From: UTCHB3 sp964531325
GTDB lineage: Bacteria; Bacteroidota; Ignavibacteria; Ignavibacteriales; Ignavibacteriaceae
Assembly (NCBI GenBank): GCA_964531325.1
Contig: CAZHCW010000011.1
Coordinates: 1-64,000, forward strand
Direction of reading: 5' to 3'
DNA length: 64,000 nt
Of the stretch, positions 32,546 to 41,440 are shown in pieces. Position 1 is the stretch's first letter. Every line of letters begins with the position of its first letter. The notes beneath the pieces were generated by a model. That model had not been told where the DNA came from, did not search any database, and saw only the letters and a list, made by a program, of their open reading frames with translations. A program made the translations under genes and the position numbers.

Positions 32546-34770
32546 ATCTGCACCTTCAAAGAGAGAGATGGAAGGAACGGGAGCATATCAACCCTTTCAC
32601 CGGTTTTATCATCGAAATAGAAAATATTTTGTCGGTCATACACATTAATTATTGAAAAATCGAGTGTGCAAGTCGTAAAAAAGAGAACAAGGGATTTTGA
32701 AATTCCGATATCCATTCTGTGATACACGGGGAATCGTTCAGAATTAACCGCACCATAGAGGCTTTTGGGATCATATTGTCCCAAAACCAGCCACTGTGAA
32801 TAAAAATCATTTATCGAGAATCGATCCATATATCCACCAAGCGGGGTATAAGGTTTCCCTGTTGAGAAGTTCCAGGTCATATAGATATTCCATCCATCGC
32901 CGGGGTTAAAACCCAAAATTGTGCTTAGGGAGTGCCTGGTATCGTATCTTGGAGCATATTTGCCTCCATCTTTAAATTTGAATGCCCAACCGAGAGAATA
33001 ACCTGCTTTGAAGTAGAACAAATCGGATTGCATCACCAAATCAGCTTCAAAACCATAAGATTCACCATTTAACTGGATAAGATCGGGGTCGTCGGCAGTG
33101 AATTTTCTGTCGTTAAAATCGGTCAGATTTCTAATATCTTTATAATAACCTTCAAGCTCAAGAACCACGCCGGTGATCGGAGTGATTTTAAACCCAGCGA
33201 TGTAATGGTAAGCTTCGGGAGTTGTGAGATACTCTGGAATCACGATCCATGGTTCAAAGATGGAGAGAAGGTCATTTTCATCGACGAGAGTAGTAATTTC
33301 CTGCGAATATTTACCAAACGAAGCTTTAAAGGTGAGCCAGTTGTTTAATCTGTAAGTGGTTTTTATTCTTGGCTCAATAAAACCTGCCCTGTTTTGTGTA
33401 ATTGTTGTCATGATGATTCTTGCACCGAGATCAAGTCCAAAATCTTCAAAACGAAGGAATTTATATTTTACAAACAGGTTCATCGAAACGCCATTTCCCT
33501 CAATTTTGGTTCGGGAACCGCGCAGGTTTTCCTGATCGAGTGTGGAGTTAAACACCATCGTCTGAAGTCCAACACCAAGTTCATCTCTTGAGTCGAAAAT
33601 GTAAGTAAAATTCCATTTTGAAGTGAAATCGGTTACCGCGTTTTTTCTGTCTTTTGCTTTGCTGAAATTTGGTGTTACTGAAGCATCAAAAGTGGAAAGT
33701 GAAAATGTAAATTCGGAAAAAATGGGGCTTGCCCATACCTGATACCAGTTTAATCCAAGAACCCGGTTACTCAGAGAATAATCCTCTTTGAGGGGGTCAT
33801 TATTTTTAAGATCATCCTGACTGCCAAAAAGATGGAATACAAATTTTGAATTTTCAAGTATCTCGGGATTGCTGTAATTTACTTTAAAAGTATAATCGTA
33901 AAAGTCGAAAGGAGAAGTTTTGTTATTCATAAACTTGTTTAGAGTCTCGGTGAAATAACTTTTTCTACCTGTAAGCAGGAAACTTCCTCCCGGAATTGGA
34001 CCCTCTATCGCCGCTTTCCCCGAAAGGAGAGATGCATTGAATGAGCCTGCATAGTGATTTTTGTTTCCATCTTTTGTAATAATATCGAGGACGGAAGACA
34101 ATCTACCCCCGTGTTCCGCTGAAAATCCACCTTTATGAAACTCAAGTGCAGAAGCAATCTCGGGATCAACAACTGAGAAGATTCCAAGTGCATGGAATGG
34201 ATTGTAGATTGTGGCACCATTGAGGAGCACAACATTTTGTTCGTTGTCGCTTCCTCTCACAAAATAGCGGGCAGTTACATCACCTGTGGTACTAACACCC
34301 GAACTATACTGTAGTGTTCTGAGGATATCGGCTTCAACACCTTTTGGAAGTAATTTTATTTCCTGAGCGGTGATCTTTTCAAGTCCAAGATCGGTTGCGT
34401 TGGCTTCGATTGTTTTTTCGCCAAAAATTGTTAGCGTTTGGGTGGTGTAAGAAGTTGGGGAGAGTTTAATATCAATCTGAGTGATTTTACCCGCAGGGAG
34501 ATCAACCTGAACTTCCTTGGGATTAAATCCCATCATCGAGTAAATAATCGTCTGTTTACCATGAGGAACCGAGGTAATAATATAATACCCGGATGTATTG
34601 GAAGTTGCACCAATCGAGGTTCCTTTAATAATAACATTGGCGTAAATTACAGCTTCGCCATTGGTTGAATCGGTTACAAACCCTCTAAGAATCGCCTTGT
34701 CGGGATCCGATGTTGCTTGTCCAAAAATGAGAATTGAGGAGAGTACCAGCAAAACGGAGAAATATTTCAA
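32542..34770 (-). CDS. TonB-dependent receptor, DUF4249-linked
   Basis: A 742-residue outer-membrane protein. Signal peptide MKYFSVLLVLSSILIFG, carboxypeptidase-regulatory-like domain at about 25-110 (RGFVTDSTNGEAVIYANVIIKG, NTSGYYIITSVPHG), TonB plug at about 130-235 (LPKGVEADILRTLQYSSGV, YFVRGSDNEQNVVLLNGATIYNP) and a beta-barrel ending in PSLSLKVQI. The plug has the RGSDNEQNVVLLNG style seen in receptors paired with DUF4249 lipoproteins. Ligand unknown. It leads a two-gene operon with the DUF4249 gene. Confidence 0.9.
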   Translation of the reverse strand: MKYFSVLLVLSSILIFGQATSDPDKAILRGFVTDSTNGEAVIYANVIIKGTSIGATSNTSGYYIITSVPHGKQTIIYSMMGFNPKEVQVDLPAGKITQIDIKLSPTSYTTQTLTIFGEKTIEANATDLGLEKITAQEIKLLPKGVEADILRTLQYSSGVSTTGDVTARYFVRGSDNEQNVVLLNGATIYNPFHALGIFSVVDPEIASALEFHKGGFSAEHGGRLSSVLDIITKDGNKNHYAGSFNASLLSGKAAIEGPIPGGSFLLTGRKSYFTETLNKFMNNKTSPFDFYDYTFKVNYSNPEILENSKFVFHLFGSQDDLKNNDPLKEDYSLSNRVLGLNWYQVWASPIFSEFTFSLSTFDASVTPNFSKAKDRKNAVTDFTSKWNFTYIFDSRDELGVGLQTMVFNSTLDQENLRGSRTKIEGNGVSMNLFVKYKFLRFEDFGLDLGARIIMTTITQNRAGFIEPRIKTTYRLNNWLTFKASFGKYSQEITTLVDENDLLSIFEPWIVIPEYLTTPEAYHYIAGFKITPITGVVLELEGYYKDIRNLTDFNDRKFTADDPDLIQLNGESYGFEADLVMQSDLFYFKAGYSLGWAFKFKDGGKYAPRYDTRHSLSTILGFNPGDGWNIYMTWNFSTGKPYTPLGGYMDRFSINDFYSQWLVLGQYDPKSLYGAVNSERFPVYHRMDIGISKSLVLFFTTCTLDFSIINVYDRQNIFYFDDKTGERVDMLPFLPSLSLKVQI

Positions 34771-35112
34771 TTCAGAAACTCCAAAAATATGAATCGGATT
34801 AAAGCGTGAAACAGTGGTATCCGGTGGGGAGTTGATGTTTCAGCAAAAATGTAGTATTTGTGATCAATATTAGTGAAAATCGGTAAAATAATTTGTGGAA
34901 ATAATGGGTACTTTAAGGAAAATCGGGTAATTTATCCACTTTCTGATTCCTTAATTGTTTAGTTTTGGGTGAAATTCACCAAATAAATAAAGCCTGTTGA
35001 CACAGCGGGTATTATCGATTTTGGTTATGATGACAATTTTTTACGAAACATTTTATTGATATAACGGGTTAAATGTTTAAGTTTAACCAATCATTAATTA
35101 GAGAGTATTCAA
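34771..35112. other. divergent intergenic region
   Basis: No gene or clear repeat is seen. Both flanking genes start here in opposite directions. The region is AT-rich, with a GTTAAATGTTTAAGTTTAAC near-palindrome around 35068-35087 just before the membrane protein gene, which could be regulatory. Confidence 0.35.
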
Positions 35113-35571
35113 ATGCTAATTACACTTTTAATCTTTAACTTTCTTGTAGCACTTCTCACATGTGGAATCATCGCTTACTTCTTCAAAAAACCGCTTGATA
35201 CCATTTTCCAAAGGTTGGTAAAAGAGGATATATATATTGCCTGGAGCAGATACATTCTGTTTGCAATTTTTGTTGTGGGAATTTCTGGTGGTGTAAGAAT
35301 CTGGGAACTTGAAAAGTACCTGAATACAAATGAAAAAACCGGAGCTTATATTTATACTCTAACCGCCGAGAGGTGGGCGATTGAAATTTACCGGGCAATC
35401 ATGGGAACACTTGAAGCCACTGCATGGATGTTGCTTTTTGTTTTTCTTTTTGCGTTGATTGCTTATGTAGTTATCAGACTTACAGAAGCTGCCCAGGAAA
35501 ATAAAGATAAACAGTTTAAAGCTTTCATGGATGACAAAAAAAGCAATACTATTTCAGATACACAGCCTTAA
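35113..35571 (+). CDS. hypothetical membrane protein, three predicted helices
   Basis: A 152-residue protein with three hydrophobic segments: residues 2-24 (LITLLIFNFLVALLTCGIIA), 48-65 (ILFAIFVVGISGGVRI) and about 98-123 (ATAWMLLFVFLFALIAYVVI), then a charged tail EAAQENKDKQFKAFMDDKK. I do not recognise the family. The reading frame ends with a 23-base overlap into the convergent amylase gene, an unusual arrangement. AGAGAGTATTCAA precedes the ATG as a weak ribosome site. Its role is unknown. Confidence 0.6.
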   Translation: MLITLLIFNFLVALLTCGIIAYFFKKPLDTIFQRLVKEDIYIAWSRYILFAIFVVGISGGVRIWELEKYLNTNEKTGAYIYTLTAERWAIEIYRAIMGTLEATAWMLLFVFLFALIAYVVIRLTEAAQENKDKQFKAFMDDKKSNTISDTQP

Positions 35572-37474
35572 TAACCTTTGTTTGGGAGCCGGCGGTAACT
35601 TTTATGAGATAAACACCTGCAGGGAGGTCTTTTGGTTCAAACTTTATTGAATGTAAACCCGGTTCCTTTGTTTCTGATAGAAGATTAATTGCTGTTACAC
35701 CTGTAATATCATAAACCGTGATATCCACGGCTGATCGGGTACCCAATGACCAGGTAATTTCAGTTGATGAATTGCCTGTGAGGGACCCATCTGAAAAAGG
35801 ATTGGGATAGTTTTGATAAAGAGTGAAAGTGCCCGGAAGGTCAGCCACTTCATTTATCCCTGTAGGATTGGGTAGCAGTTTTAATATTCTTGATTCTTTT
35901 CCTGCAAGTTCGCCGGGGACAACAAAATTGGAAAATCCTCCCTGGAAGTTAACGGGAACCTGTCCAAGAGCTTCACCCGTTTCGGCATCATAAACGAAGA
36001 AGTTTCCCATATCAAGATTTGATTGATTTAATGAGACATTATAGTTTGAGACGGGGAAATCGCTGAAATTATGAATCACATAAATTGCCTCATTATCGAG
36101 GTCTCTTCCAAATGAATAGATATACTGGTTTGATGAGGTACCTGCTCTGTAACCACCTCTTCTTAGAGCCAGCTCTTTGTTCCTCAAATGAATCAAATTT
36201 CTATATCTGCTTAAAAGTGAAGTGGGACTGGCAGACATCGTTTGAACATTATTCGTAGTGTATGGTGTTCCAAGTGCATACCATGGGGTACCTGTAGTAA
36301 ATCCTCCGTTAACACCATTTGTCCATGGGAGTGGTCTTCTTTTGTTTTGATCCTGTCCATAGCCGTTCATGCCAATTTCTTCACCATAATAAAGGAACGG
36401 TACACCAGGCAGAGTTAAATAAACCGAAGCTGCAAGTTTCATCCATTTTTCATTTTGATTCAGAATTCCGAATACTCTGTCCTGATCGTGATTACTCAAA
36501 AAGGTGGCATATTGGAGTGGTTGATACGCAGAAACAACGGAGGTGACTTTGTTTGCAAGCCCACCCGGAGCAGAATTTTTAACCGCATTTATGATGGCAG
36601 TGGCGAGATCAAATTCAAAACATGCATCCAGTCTGGTACCATTCGAATAGGGGACAATCTGTGCAGTTGACGACCAAACTTCGCCCACAACAAAAGCATC
36701 GGGTTTTACACCCTTGTAAAAAGTTCTGAATTCCTGAAGGAATGAAAAAGTTGCAGGAACATGCTCCATTACTTGACCATCTTCAAATAGATGTTTAATT
36801 GCATCCAATCTAAAACCGTCGATATTCAGAGTATCGAGCCAATAACGGGCTATGTCAAACATCGCGTTTTTTACGGGGACATGATTATAGTCGATGTCGG
36901 GCATACCACTTGAGAACATTCCAAAATAATAATTGCTGTTGAAAGGGTGCCACACAGTTTGTCCCCAGCTTCCACCATACCCGGGATTGGTATTACGCCA
37001 GATGTAATAATTTCTGTAAGGGGAGGAGGGGTCGGTTGATGCGGCAAACCAGGGATGTTGTCTTGAGGAGTGATTCATTACAAAATCGATGATCACTTTT
37101 ATGCCCCTTTGGTGAGCAAGTTGCAAAAACTCCTTAAAATCGTTCATTGTTCCGTAATCAGACTCAATCCCTTTGTAGTCAGTCACATCATATCCGTGAT
37201 AACTGGGGGAAGGATTTATCGGCATAAGCCAGATACCGGTAATCCCGAGATCGGTGGTTGTGTTAGGATTTCCATCGTTTAAATAATCAAGTTTTTGAAT
37301 TATACCTCTGAAATCACCTTTCCCGTCACCATTTGAATCGTAAAAACTTCTGACAAATATTTCATAAAAAACTGCATCATTCCACCAGTTCCCCGGTCCT
37401 TGTGAATAGGTCATTGAAGAAGGAAAAAGGAGGATGGAGACAGTTAAAAATTTAATCAGTTTTTGGAGTTTCAT
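35549..37474 (-). CDS. T9SS-exported GH13 alpha-amylase family glycoside hydrolase
   Basis: A 641-residue exported enzyme. Signal peptide MKLQKLIKFLTVSILLFPSS; GH13 TIM barrel from about 30 (WWNDAVFYEIFVRSFYDSNG). Catalytic residues are Asp224 in DGFRLDAIKH (nucleophile), Glu265 in VVGEVWSS (acid/base) and Asp330 in FLSNHDQDR (transition-state stabiliser), with VIDFVMNHSS as conserved region I. A short all-beta domain precedes a T9SS sorting domain with LYQNYPNPFSDGS, and the chain ends IKAVYLK. It should degrade alpha-glucans such as starch outside the cell; neopullulanase or maltogenic type cannot be told apart by eye. Confidence 0.93.
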   Translation of the reverse strand: MKLQKLIKFLTVSILLFPSSMTYSQGPGNWWNDAVFYEIFVRSFYDSNGDGKGDFRGIIQKLDYLNDGNPNTTTDLGITGIWLMPINPSPSYHGYDVTDYKGIESDYGTMNDFKEFLQLAHQRGIKVIIDFVMNHSSRQHPWFAASTDPSSPYRNYYIWRNTNPGYGGSWGQTVWHPFNSNYYFGMFSSGMPDIDYNHVPVKNAMFDIARYWLDTLNIDGFRLDAIKHLFEDGQVMEHVPATFSFLQEFRTFYKGVKPDAFVVGEVWSSTAQIVPYSNGTRLDACFEFDLATAIINAVKNSAPGGLANKVTSVVSAYQPLQYATFLSNHDQDRVFGILNQNEKWMKLAASVYLTLPGVPFLYYGEEIGMNGYGQDQNKRRPLPWTNGVNGGFTTGTPWYALGTPYTTNNVQTMSASPTSLLSRYRNLIHLRNKELALRRGGYRAGTSSNQYIYSFGRDLDNEAIYVIHNFSDFPVSNYNVSLNQSNLDMGNFFVYDAETGEALGQVPVNFQGGFSNFVVPGELAGKESRILKLLPNPTGINEVADLPGTFTLYQNYPNPFSDGSLTGNSSTEITWSLGTRSAVDITVYDITGVTAINLLSETKEPGLHSIKFEPKDLPAGVYLIKVTAGSQTKVIKAVYLK

Positions 37475-37577
37475 GTCAATTTCAACATTGTAAAAAAAGT
37501 AACCGCATAGATAATGAATTTTGGAGCCAAATGAAAGTCAAAATGCGTAATTTTGAAATTTAACTTTACAAGCTTTT

Positions 37578-38483
37578 ATGAGACGACTCCTTCGAACTGA
37601 CAGTAAAATTTTCCCGTTCCTCTCGCTTGGTATCCTTGCATTAATCTGGGGAAGCTCATTTATCCTCATAAAAAGGGGTCTGGAAGCATATTCACCTGTC
37701 CAGTTGGGGGCTCTTAGAGTTGTTCTTTCAGGCATTGTTCTGCTTCCTTTCGCGATTAAGAGTTATAAACAATATCTCAAACAATATTGGAAAAAATTCC
37801 TCTTTTTTGCAACAGTATCAAATCTGTTGCCTGCAATTCTGTTTGCAAAAGCAGAGATGGAGCTCTCCAGTTCGTTAACCGGAATTTTAAACAGCACAAC
37901 TCCGATATTTACATTTTTGATAGGAATAGTTATCTATAAATCCAAATTCCGGTTTAATCAGGCATTTGGTTTAACTCTTGGAATTACCGGTTCTGTTGTT
38001 TTGATTCTTTTCAGTGGTGGTGATCTTGGAGAGATAAACTTTTACGCTTTTTTTGTGGTTCTTGCAACACTTTTTTATGGTATAAGCAGTAACTTCCTGA
38101 AGAAAAATTTCTCCTCGATTAACCCGATAGCCTTAACTTCACTTGCGTTTATGACTGTGTTGCCTGTTGCGTTTATTATTCTGACTTTTTCAGGATTTTT
38201 CTCAACAGCATTTACACATCCAAATGCACTTTCTTCGTTTTTTTATATTCTGATTTTGGCTGTGGTTGGCACCGCAATGGCTTTGATGTTGTTTAACAAA
38301 GTAATTCAGGAGACCTCTCCCGTTTTTGCCTCAACCACTACATATCTTATTCCCATTGTTGCCGTCATCTGGGGTGTGCTTGATGGCGAAACTATAAGCG
38401 TTTGGCATATCGCCGGTATGGCATTGATCATCTCGGGCATCTGGTTTATTAATAAAGTCAGTCTAGCAAAGTCGGGGGGATAG
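37578..38483 (+). CDS. EamA/DMT family transporter
   Basis: A 301-residue inner-membrane protein with ten hydrophobic helices in two EamA repeats. FLSLGILALIWGSSFILIKRGLEAYSPVQLGALRVVLSGIVLLPF is the typical first repeat, and the second begins near FYAFFVVLATLFYGISSNFL. Likely an exporter of small metabolites or amino acids; substrate unknown. A paralogue of similar size lies at 49384. The ATG at 37578 is the family start. It stands alone; the next gene is separated by repeat sequence. Confidence 0.88.
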   Translation: MRRLLRTDSKIFPFLSLGILALIWGSSFILIKRGLEAYSPVQLGALRVVLSGIVLLPFAIKSYKQYLKQYWKKFLFFATVSNLLPAILFAKAEMELSSSLTGILNSTTPIFTFLIGIVIYKSKFRFNQAFGLTLGITGSVVLILFSGGDLGEINFYAFFVVLATLFYGISSNFLKKNFSSINPIALTSLAFMTVLPVAFIILTFSGFFSTAFTHPNALSSFFYILILAVVGTAMALMLFNKVIQETSPVFASTTTYLIPIVAVIWGVLDGETISVWHIAGMALIISGIWFINKVSLAKSGG

Positions 38484-38586
38484 TTACGCGGATTCCACGG
38501 ATGAACACTGATTTTCACGGAAGGGGACGCAGATTCGCCTCGGCGAACAGGTACACGCAGATTAGACGGAGTTACGCGGAGAAGGG
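38484..38586 (+). repeat. dispersed intergenic repeat, left copy around ATPase gene
   Basis: Contains CGGATTCCACGGATG, a 24-base core at 38511-38534 and a second 24-base core at 38559-38582. Both cores recur exactly at 40531-40554 and 40561-40584. An 18-base insert at 38535-38552 with the palindrome TCGCCTCGGCGA is unique to this copy. Confidence 0.88.
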
Positions 38587-38771
38587 AGTTGAAGAATATC
38601 CTCGAAGAGGATTTAATATTCGTAGCCTGAGATATCGCCCCCAAACTTCCTTTTTCCCCGGAGCGGGAATTGATATTCGTAGCTAAAATGATCTCTTGAA
38701 CCCCCGAAACCCACTTCGGCACTTATTCAACCAAAAAATTACTATATTTCCTTCCAGATTCAAATAAATTT

Positions 38772-40496
38772 ATGAGCCGAGAAATGAAGAAAAGAATACC
38801 GTCATTGACCTCAAATTATGCAACTCTGATATCAGAGAATGCATATTTTGTGGACAAGACACAATTCATCCAAAAATTGGAAGAACTGAATTTTAAGAAT
38901 CTCTTTTTTCTTCGTCCTCGCAGGTTTGGTAAATCACTTTATCTTTCCATGCTCGAATATTATTATGGCATCCAGCACAAAAACAGATTCGAAGAATTAT
39001 TTGGTCAATATTATATAGGTAAACCTGAAAACACCACACCATTAAAGAGCAGTTACTACATCCTCAAATTTAATTTTAGTGGAATAAGAACTGACGAAAA
39101 AGACAAAATATTTATGCACTTTACTACAGAAATCAGGGGTGCAGTAGATGTTTTTTTGAGAACCTACAAATTAGTATCGGAAAATGAAAGAGAAGAGATA
39201 TATGCTCTAAACGATGCCAATTCTATTCTGCGCAATTTTCTTTCAAAAATTCAGGGAAGTAAACCCGGAATCAGTTTATATATTCTTATCGATGAATACG
39301 ACCATTTTACGAATGAATTGTTCGCTTTTAATACCGACCATTTCAAGGAGGTTGTTTCCCGGAATGGTTGGGTTCGTAAGTTCTATGAAACCATAAAGAT
39401 ATATATGGGTGAAGGAATAATCGATCGCTTTTTTGCGACAGGGGTAACTCCGGTAACTTTAGACAGCATGACAAGTGGGTTTAATGTTGCTCAAAATATA
39501 ACTCTTGACTACAGATTTCATGAAATGGCAGGTTTTACTGAATCTGAACTTAGAAGTATGATAGAAAATACCATCTATGAAGAGGGTAAATTCGACATTG
39601 ATACTGTTCTCTCAGATATGCGATCATGGTACAATGGCAGTATGTTTTCAAAAGATGCAGCCGAAAAGTTATACAATCCACAGATGGTAATCTCTTTTCT
39701 GGCAAAATTCTCTGATAGATTTATTTACCCTGATGAAATGGCAGACATAAATGTTACCTCCGACTATAAAAAGATAGCGAACATACTTGGTTTGTTACCT
39801 GGTGAGGTATCTGATTCTATAATTCAGGAGATACTGGACAAAGATTTAATCAGTGAAAAACTTACGATACAATTTAATTTTGAGTTACCCTATACTCGAA
39901 TTGAAGCAATATCTCTTCTTTTTTATAATGGACTCCTGACAATTCAAGGTGAACGGTTTCAATTTTATGAATTTGTGATTCCAAATTATGTAATTAAGGT
40001 TATGTACTGGGAATATTTCAGATATCTGTTTGAGGAAAGGCATCAAATACAATATGAAAGTATGCCGATCAAAGAATTTTTGATAGAAATGTCGGAATCG
40101 GGAAAGATTAACAAATTAGTTGAGTATGTCCATTATATCTTAAAAAATCTTTCAAACCGTGATTTGCAGAAGTTTAGCGAGAAAAACATCAAAATGATCT
40201 TCATGACGCTTCTGATGGGGAATAATGCCTATTTTGTGAGAAGTGAACAAGAGAATAATGAAGGTTATGCCGACTTACTTCTTATTCCAACAAAACTTAA
40301 CCCCGGGAAAGAGAATTTTCTGTTGGAACTTAAGTACCTGAAGAAAAGCAGCAAAGAAAACCTCGAGGCAGAAAAGAATAAAGCGATTGAACAAGTTACA
40401 AAATACAAGACTCAACTTGAATCTGAAGGAATTATCTGTAAGACATTTGCGATTGTTTTTGTGGGGAAATCAGATTTTGTAATAGCAGAGGTGTAG
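38772..40496 (+). CDS. AAA-ATPase-like protein with PD-(D/E)XK nuclease C-terminus
   Basis: A 574-residue protein of the AAA-ATPase_like/DUF1703 family. Walker A is RPRRFGKS (residues 48-55), with FVDKTQFIQKLEE before it and YILIDEYDHF as Walker B near 175. The C-terminal nuclease-like core is YADLLLIP with Asp501 and FLLELKYLKK with Glu519 and Lys521, matching D...ExK. These genes are common, multi-copy and patchily distributed; function is unknown, perhaps mobile or toxin-like. It is flanked by direct copies of the dispersed repeat at both ends, supporting an acquired unit. Start choice between ATG 38772 and ATG four codons later is uncertain. Confidence 0.88.
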   Translation: MSREMKKRIPSLTSNYATLISENAYFVDKTQFIQKLEELNFKNLFFLRPRRFGKSLYLSMLEYYYGIQHKNRFEELFGQYYIGKPENTTPLKSSYYILKFNFSGIRTDEKDKIFMHFTTEIRGAVDVFLRTYKLVSENEREEIYALNDANSILRNFLSKIQGSKPGISLYILIDEYDHFTNELFAFNTDHFKEVVSRNGWVRKFYETIKIYMGEGIIDRFFATGVTPVTLDSMTSGFNVAQNITLDYRFHEMAGFTESELRSMIENTIYEEGKFDIDTVLSDMRSWYNGSMFSKDAAEKLYNPQMVISFLAKFSDRFIYPDEMADINVTSDYKKIANILGLLPGEVSDSIIQEILDKDLISEKLTIQFNFELPYTRIEAISLLFYNGLLTIQGERFQFYEFVIPNYVIKVMYWEYFRYLFEERHQIQYESMPIKEFLIEMSESGKINKLVEYVHYILKNLSNRDLQKFSEKNIKMIFMTLLMGNNAYFVRSEQENNEGYADLLLIPTKLNPGKENFLLELKYLKKSSKENLEAEKNKAIEQVTKYKTQLESEGIICKTFAIVFVGKSDFVIAEV

Positions 40497-40500
40497 GGAT

Positions 40501-40587
40501 AGTTCCACGGATTCCACTGATTAAGCACGGATTTTCACGGAAGGGGACGCAGATACACGAAGATTAGACGGAGTTACGCGGAGATGG
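40501..40587 (+). repeat. dispersed intergenic repeat, right copy around ATPase gene
   Basis: Shares two exact 24-base cores with 38484-38586 in the same orientation. It begins one base-pair-scale distance after the ATPase stop codon. Confidence 0.88.
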
Positions 40588-40596
40588 GTATTAGGG

Positions 40597-40690
40597 CCAG
40601 TTCTACAGATTCTGAGGATTGAGCTCGGAGTTACGCGGATGGAAACCATAACTCCTTCCTTTGAGTTCTCTGCGACCTTTGTGGTTTAAC
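40597..40690 (+). repeat. degenerate dispersed repeat words before exported protein
   Basis: GTTCTACAGATTCTGAGG, GGAGTTACGCGG and TCTCTGCGACCTTTGTGG continue the same word family beyond the better-conserved copy at 40501. Confidence 0.5.
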
Positions 40691-40698
40691 CTGAATAC

Positions 40699-40727
40699 TT
40701 GACTTTGATCGGTTAATTTGTTATGTT
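40699..40727 (+). promoter_or_regulatory. sigma70-like promoter for small exported protein
   Basis: TTGACT (40699-40704) and TATGTT (40722-40727) have a 17-base spacer and precede the start codon at 40786 by about 60 bases. Confidence 0.45.
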
Positions 40728-40785
40728 TGCATGTAACGGGTTGTGAGTATTTGGCTCAAGCCCAAATAAAACATGGAGAAGAATC

Positions 40786-41337
40786 ATGACGACAATCAGA
40801 TTAATTCCGCTTATATTATTATTTATTTTACCGTCCTCACTTACTGCGCAGGAATCGATAATTATCTCACTGAATAAAGTCGATTCAGTCGAATACTATT
40901 TTATCCTCGAAAAAAATGTAAATCATTCAGAGTTGTGGGCGAGATCCCAGGCTTTTGTTAAGTCGGATAAAGACATCAAACTTGCAACGATTGAAACAAA
41001 ACTCACTAAAGAGGCTTCAAAACTGATAGTCAGGCAACATCATCACGATAGAAATAATCTCGTTGATGCCGGAAGGGCGAAACCGCTCGGAAGTGGTGTT
41101 GCTGCTGTAATCGGGACAGATCAGGAACTGCTACCTGCCTGTCTTGTCTTCATCACCCCGAATATCAATATGGGATTTGTAAAAGTTATTAACGATGATG
41201 TTGTTATTATAGCAGATAACTTTAAGAAGTTCGATTATGGTGATCCCAAAGATGTTCAGATGAAAGGGTTGATACCTTTTGAGCTTGTTGAGGTGGCGTT
41301 TTTTGAAGCTTGTAAAGATTTTAGTGTAGCGAATTAG
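40786..41337 (+). CDS. small exported protein of unknown function
   Basis: A 183-residue protein with signal peptide MTTIRLIPLILLFILPSSLTAQ and no recognisable domain. A HH-rich segment (RQHHHDRNNLVDAGRAKPLGSG near 85-105) and hydrophobic strands follow (GFVKVINDDVVIIADNF). It has a strong GGAGAAGAATC ribosome site. It is convergent with the T9SS metalloprotease across a long hairpin. It may be periplasmic or a T9SS-independent exported protein. Function unknown. Confidence 0.7.
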   Translation: MTTIRLIPLILLFILPSSLTAQESIIISLNKVDSVEYYFILEKNVNHSELWARSQAFVKSDKDIKLATIETKLTKEASKLIVRQHHHDRNNLVDAGRAKPLGSGVAAVIGTDQELLPACLVFITPNINMGFVKVINDDVVIIADNFKKFDYGDPKDVQMKGLIPFELVEVAFFEACKDFSVAN

Positions 41338-41346
41338 TGTTATAAA

Positions 41347-41420
41347 AAACCGCAGAGATCGCGAAGGACGCAAAGAAAATATTTCTATATTCTTTGCGAA
41401 CTTTGCGTCCTCTGCGGTTT
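41347..41420. terminator. long hairpin built from repeat words, bidirectional terminator
   Basis: AAACCGCAGAG (41347-41357) pairs with CTCTGCGGTTT (41410-41420), and an inner GGACGCAAAG pairs with CTTTGCGTCC after an 8-base bulge. It sits between convergent genes ending at 41337 and 41441. Its words (GCAGAG, GGACGC) resemble the dispersed repeat family, suggesting an inverted pair recruited as a terminator. Confidence 0.7.
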
Positions 41421-41440
41421 ATATTTAATTCGTCATTGTT

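Noticed and set aside
38501..38686. 61-codon open frame within intergenic repeats
   Set aside because: It is built entirely from dispersed repeat words and has no start context.
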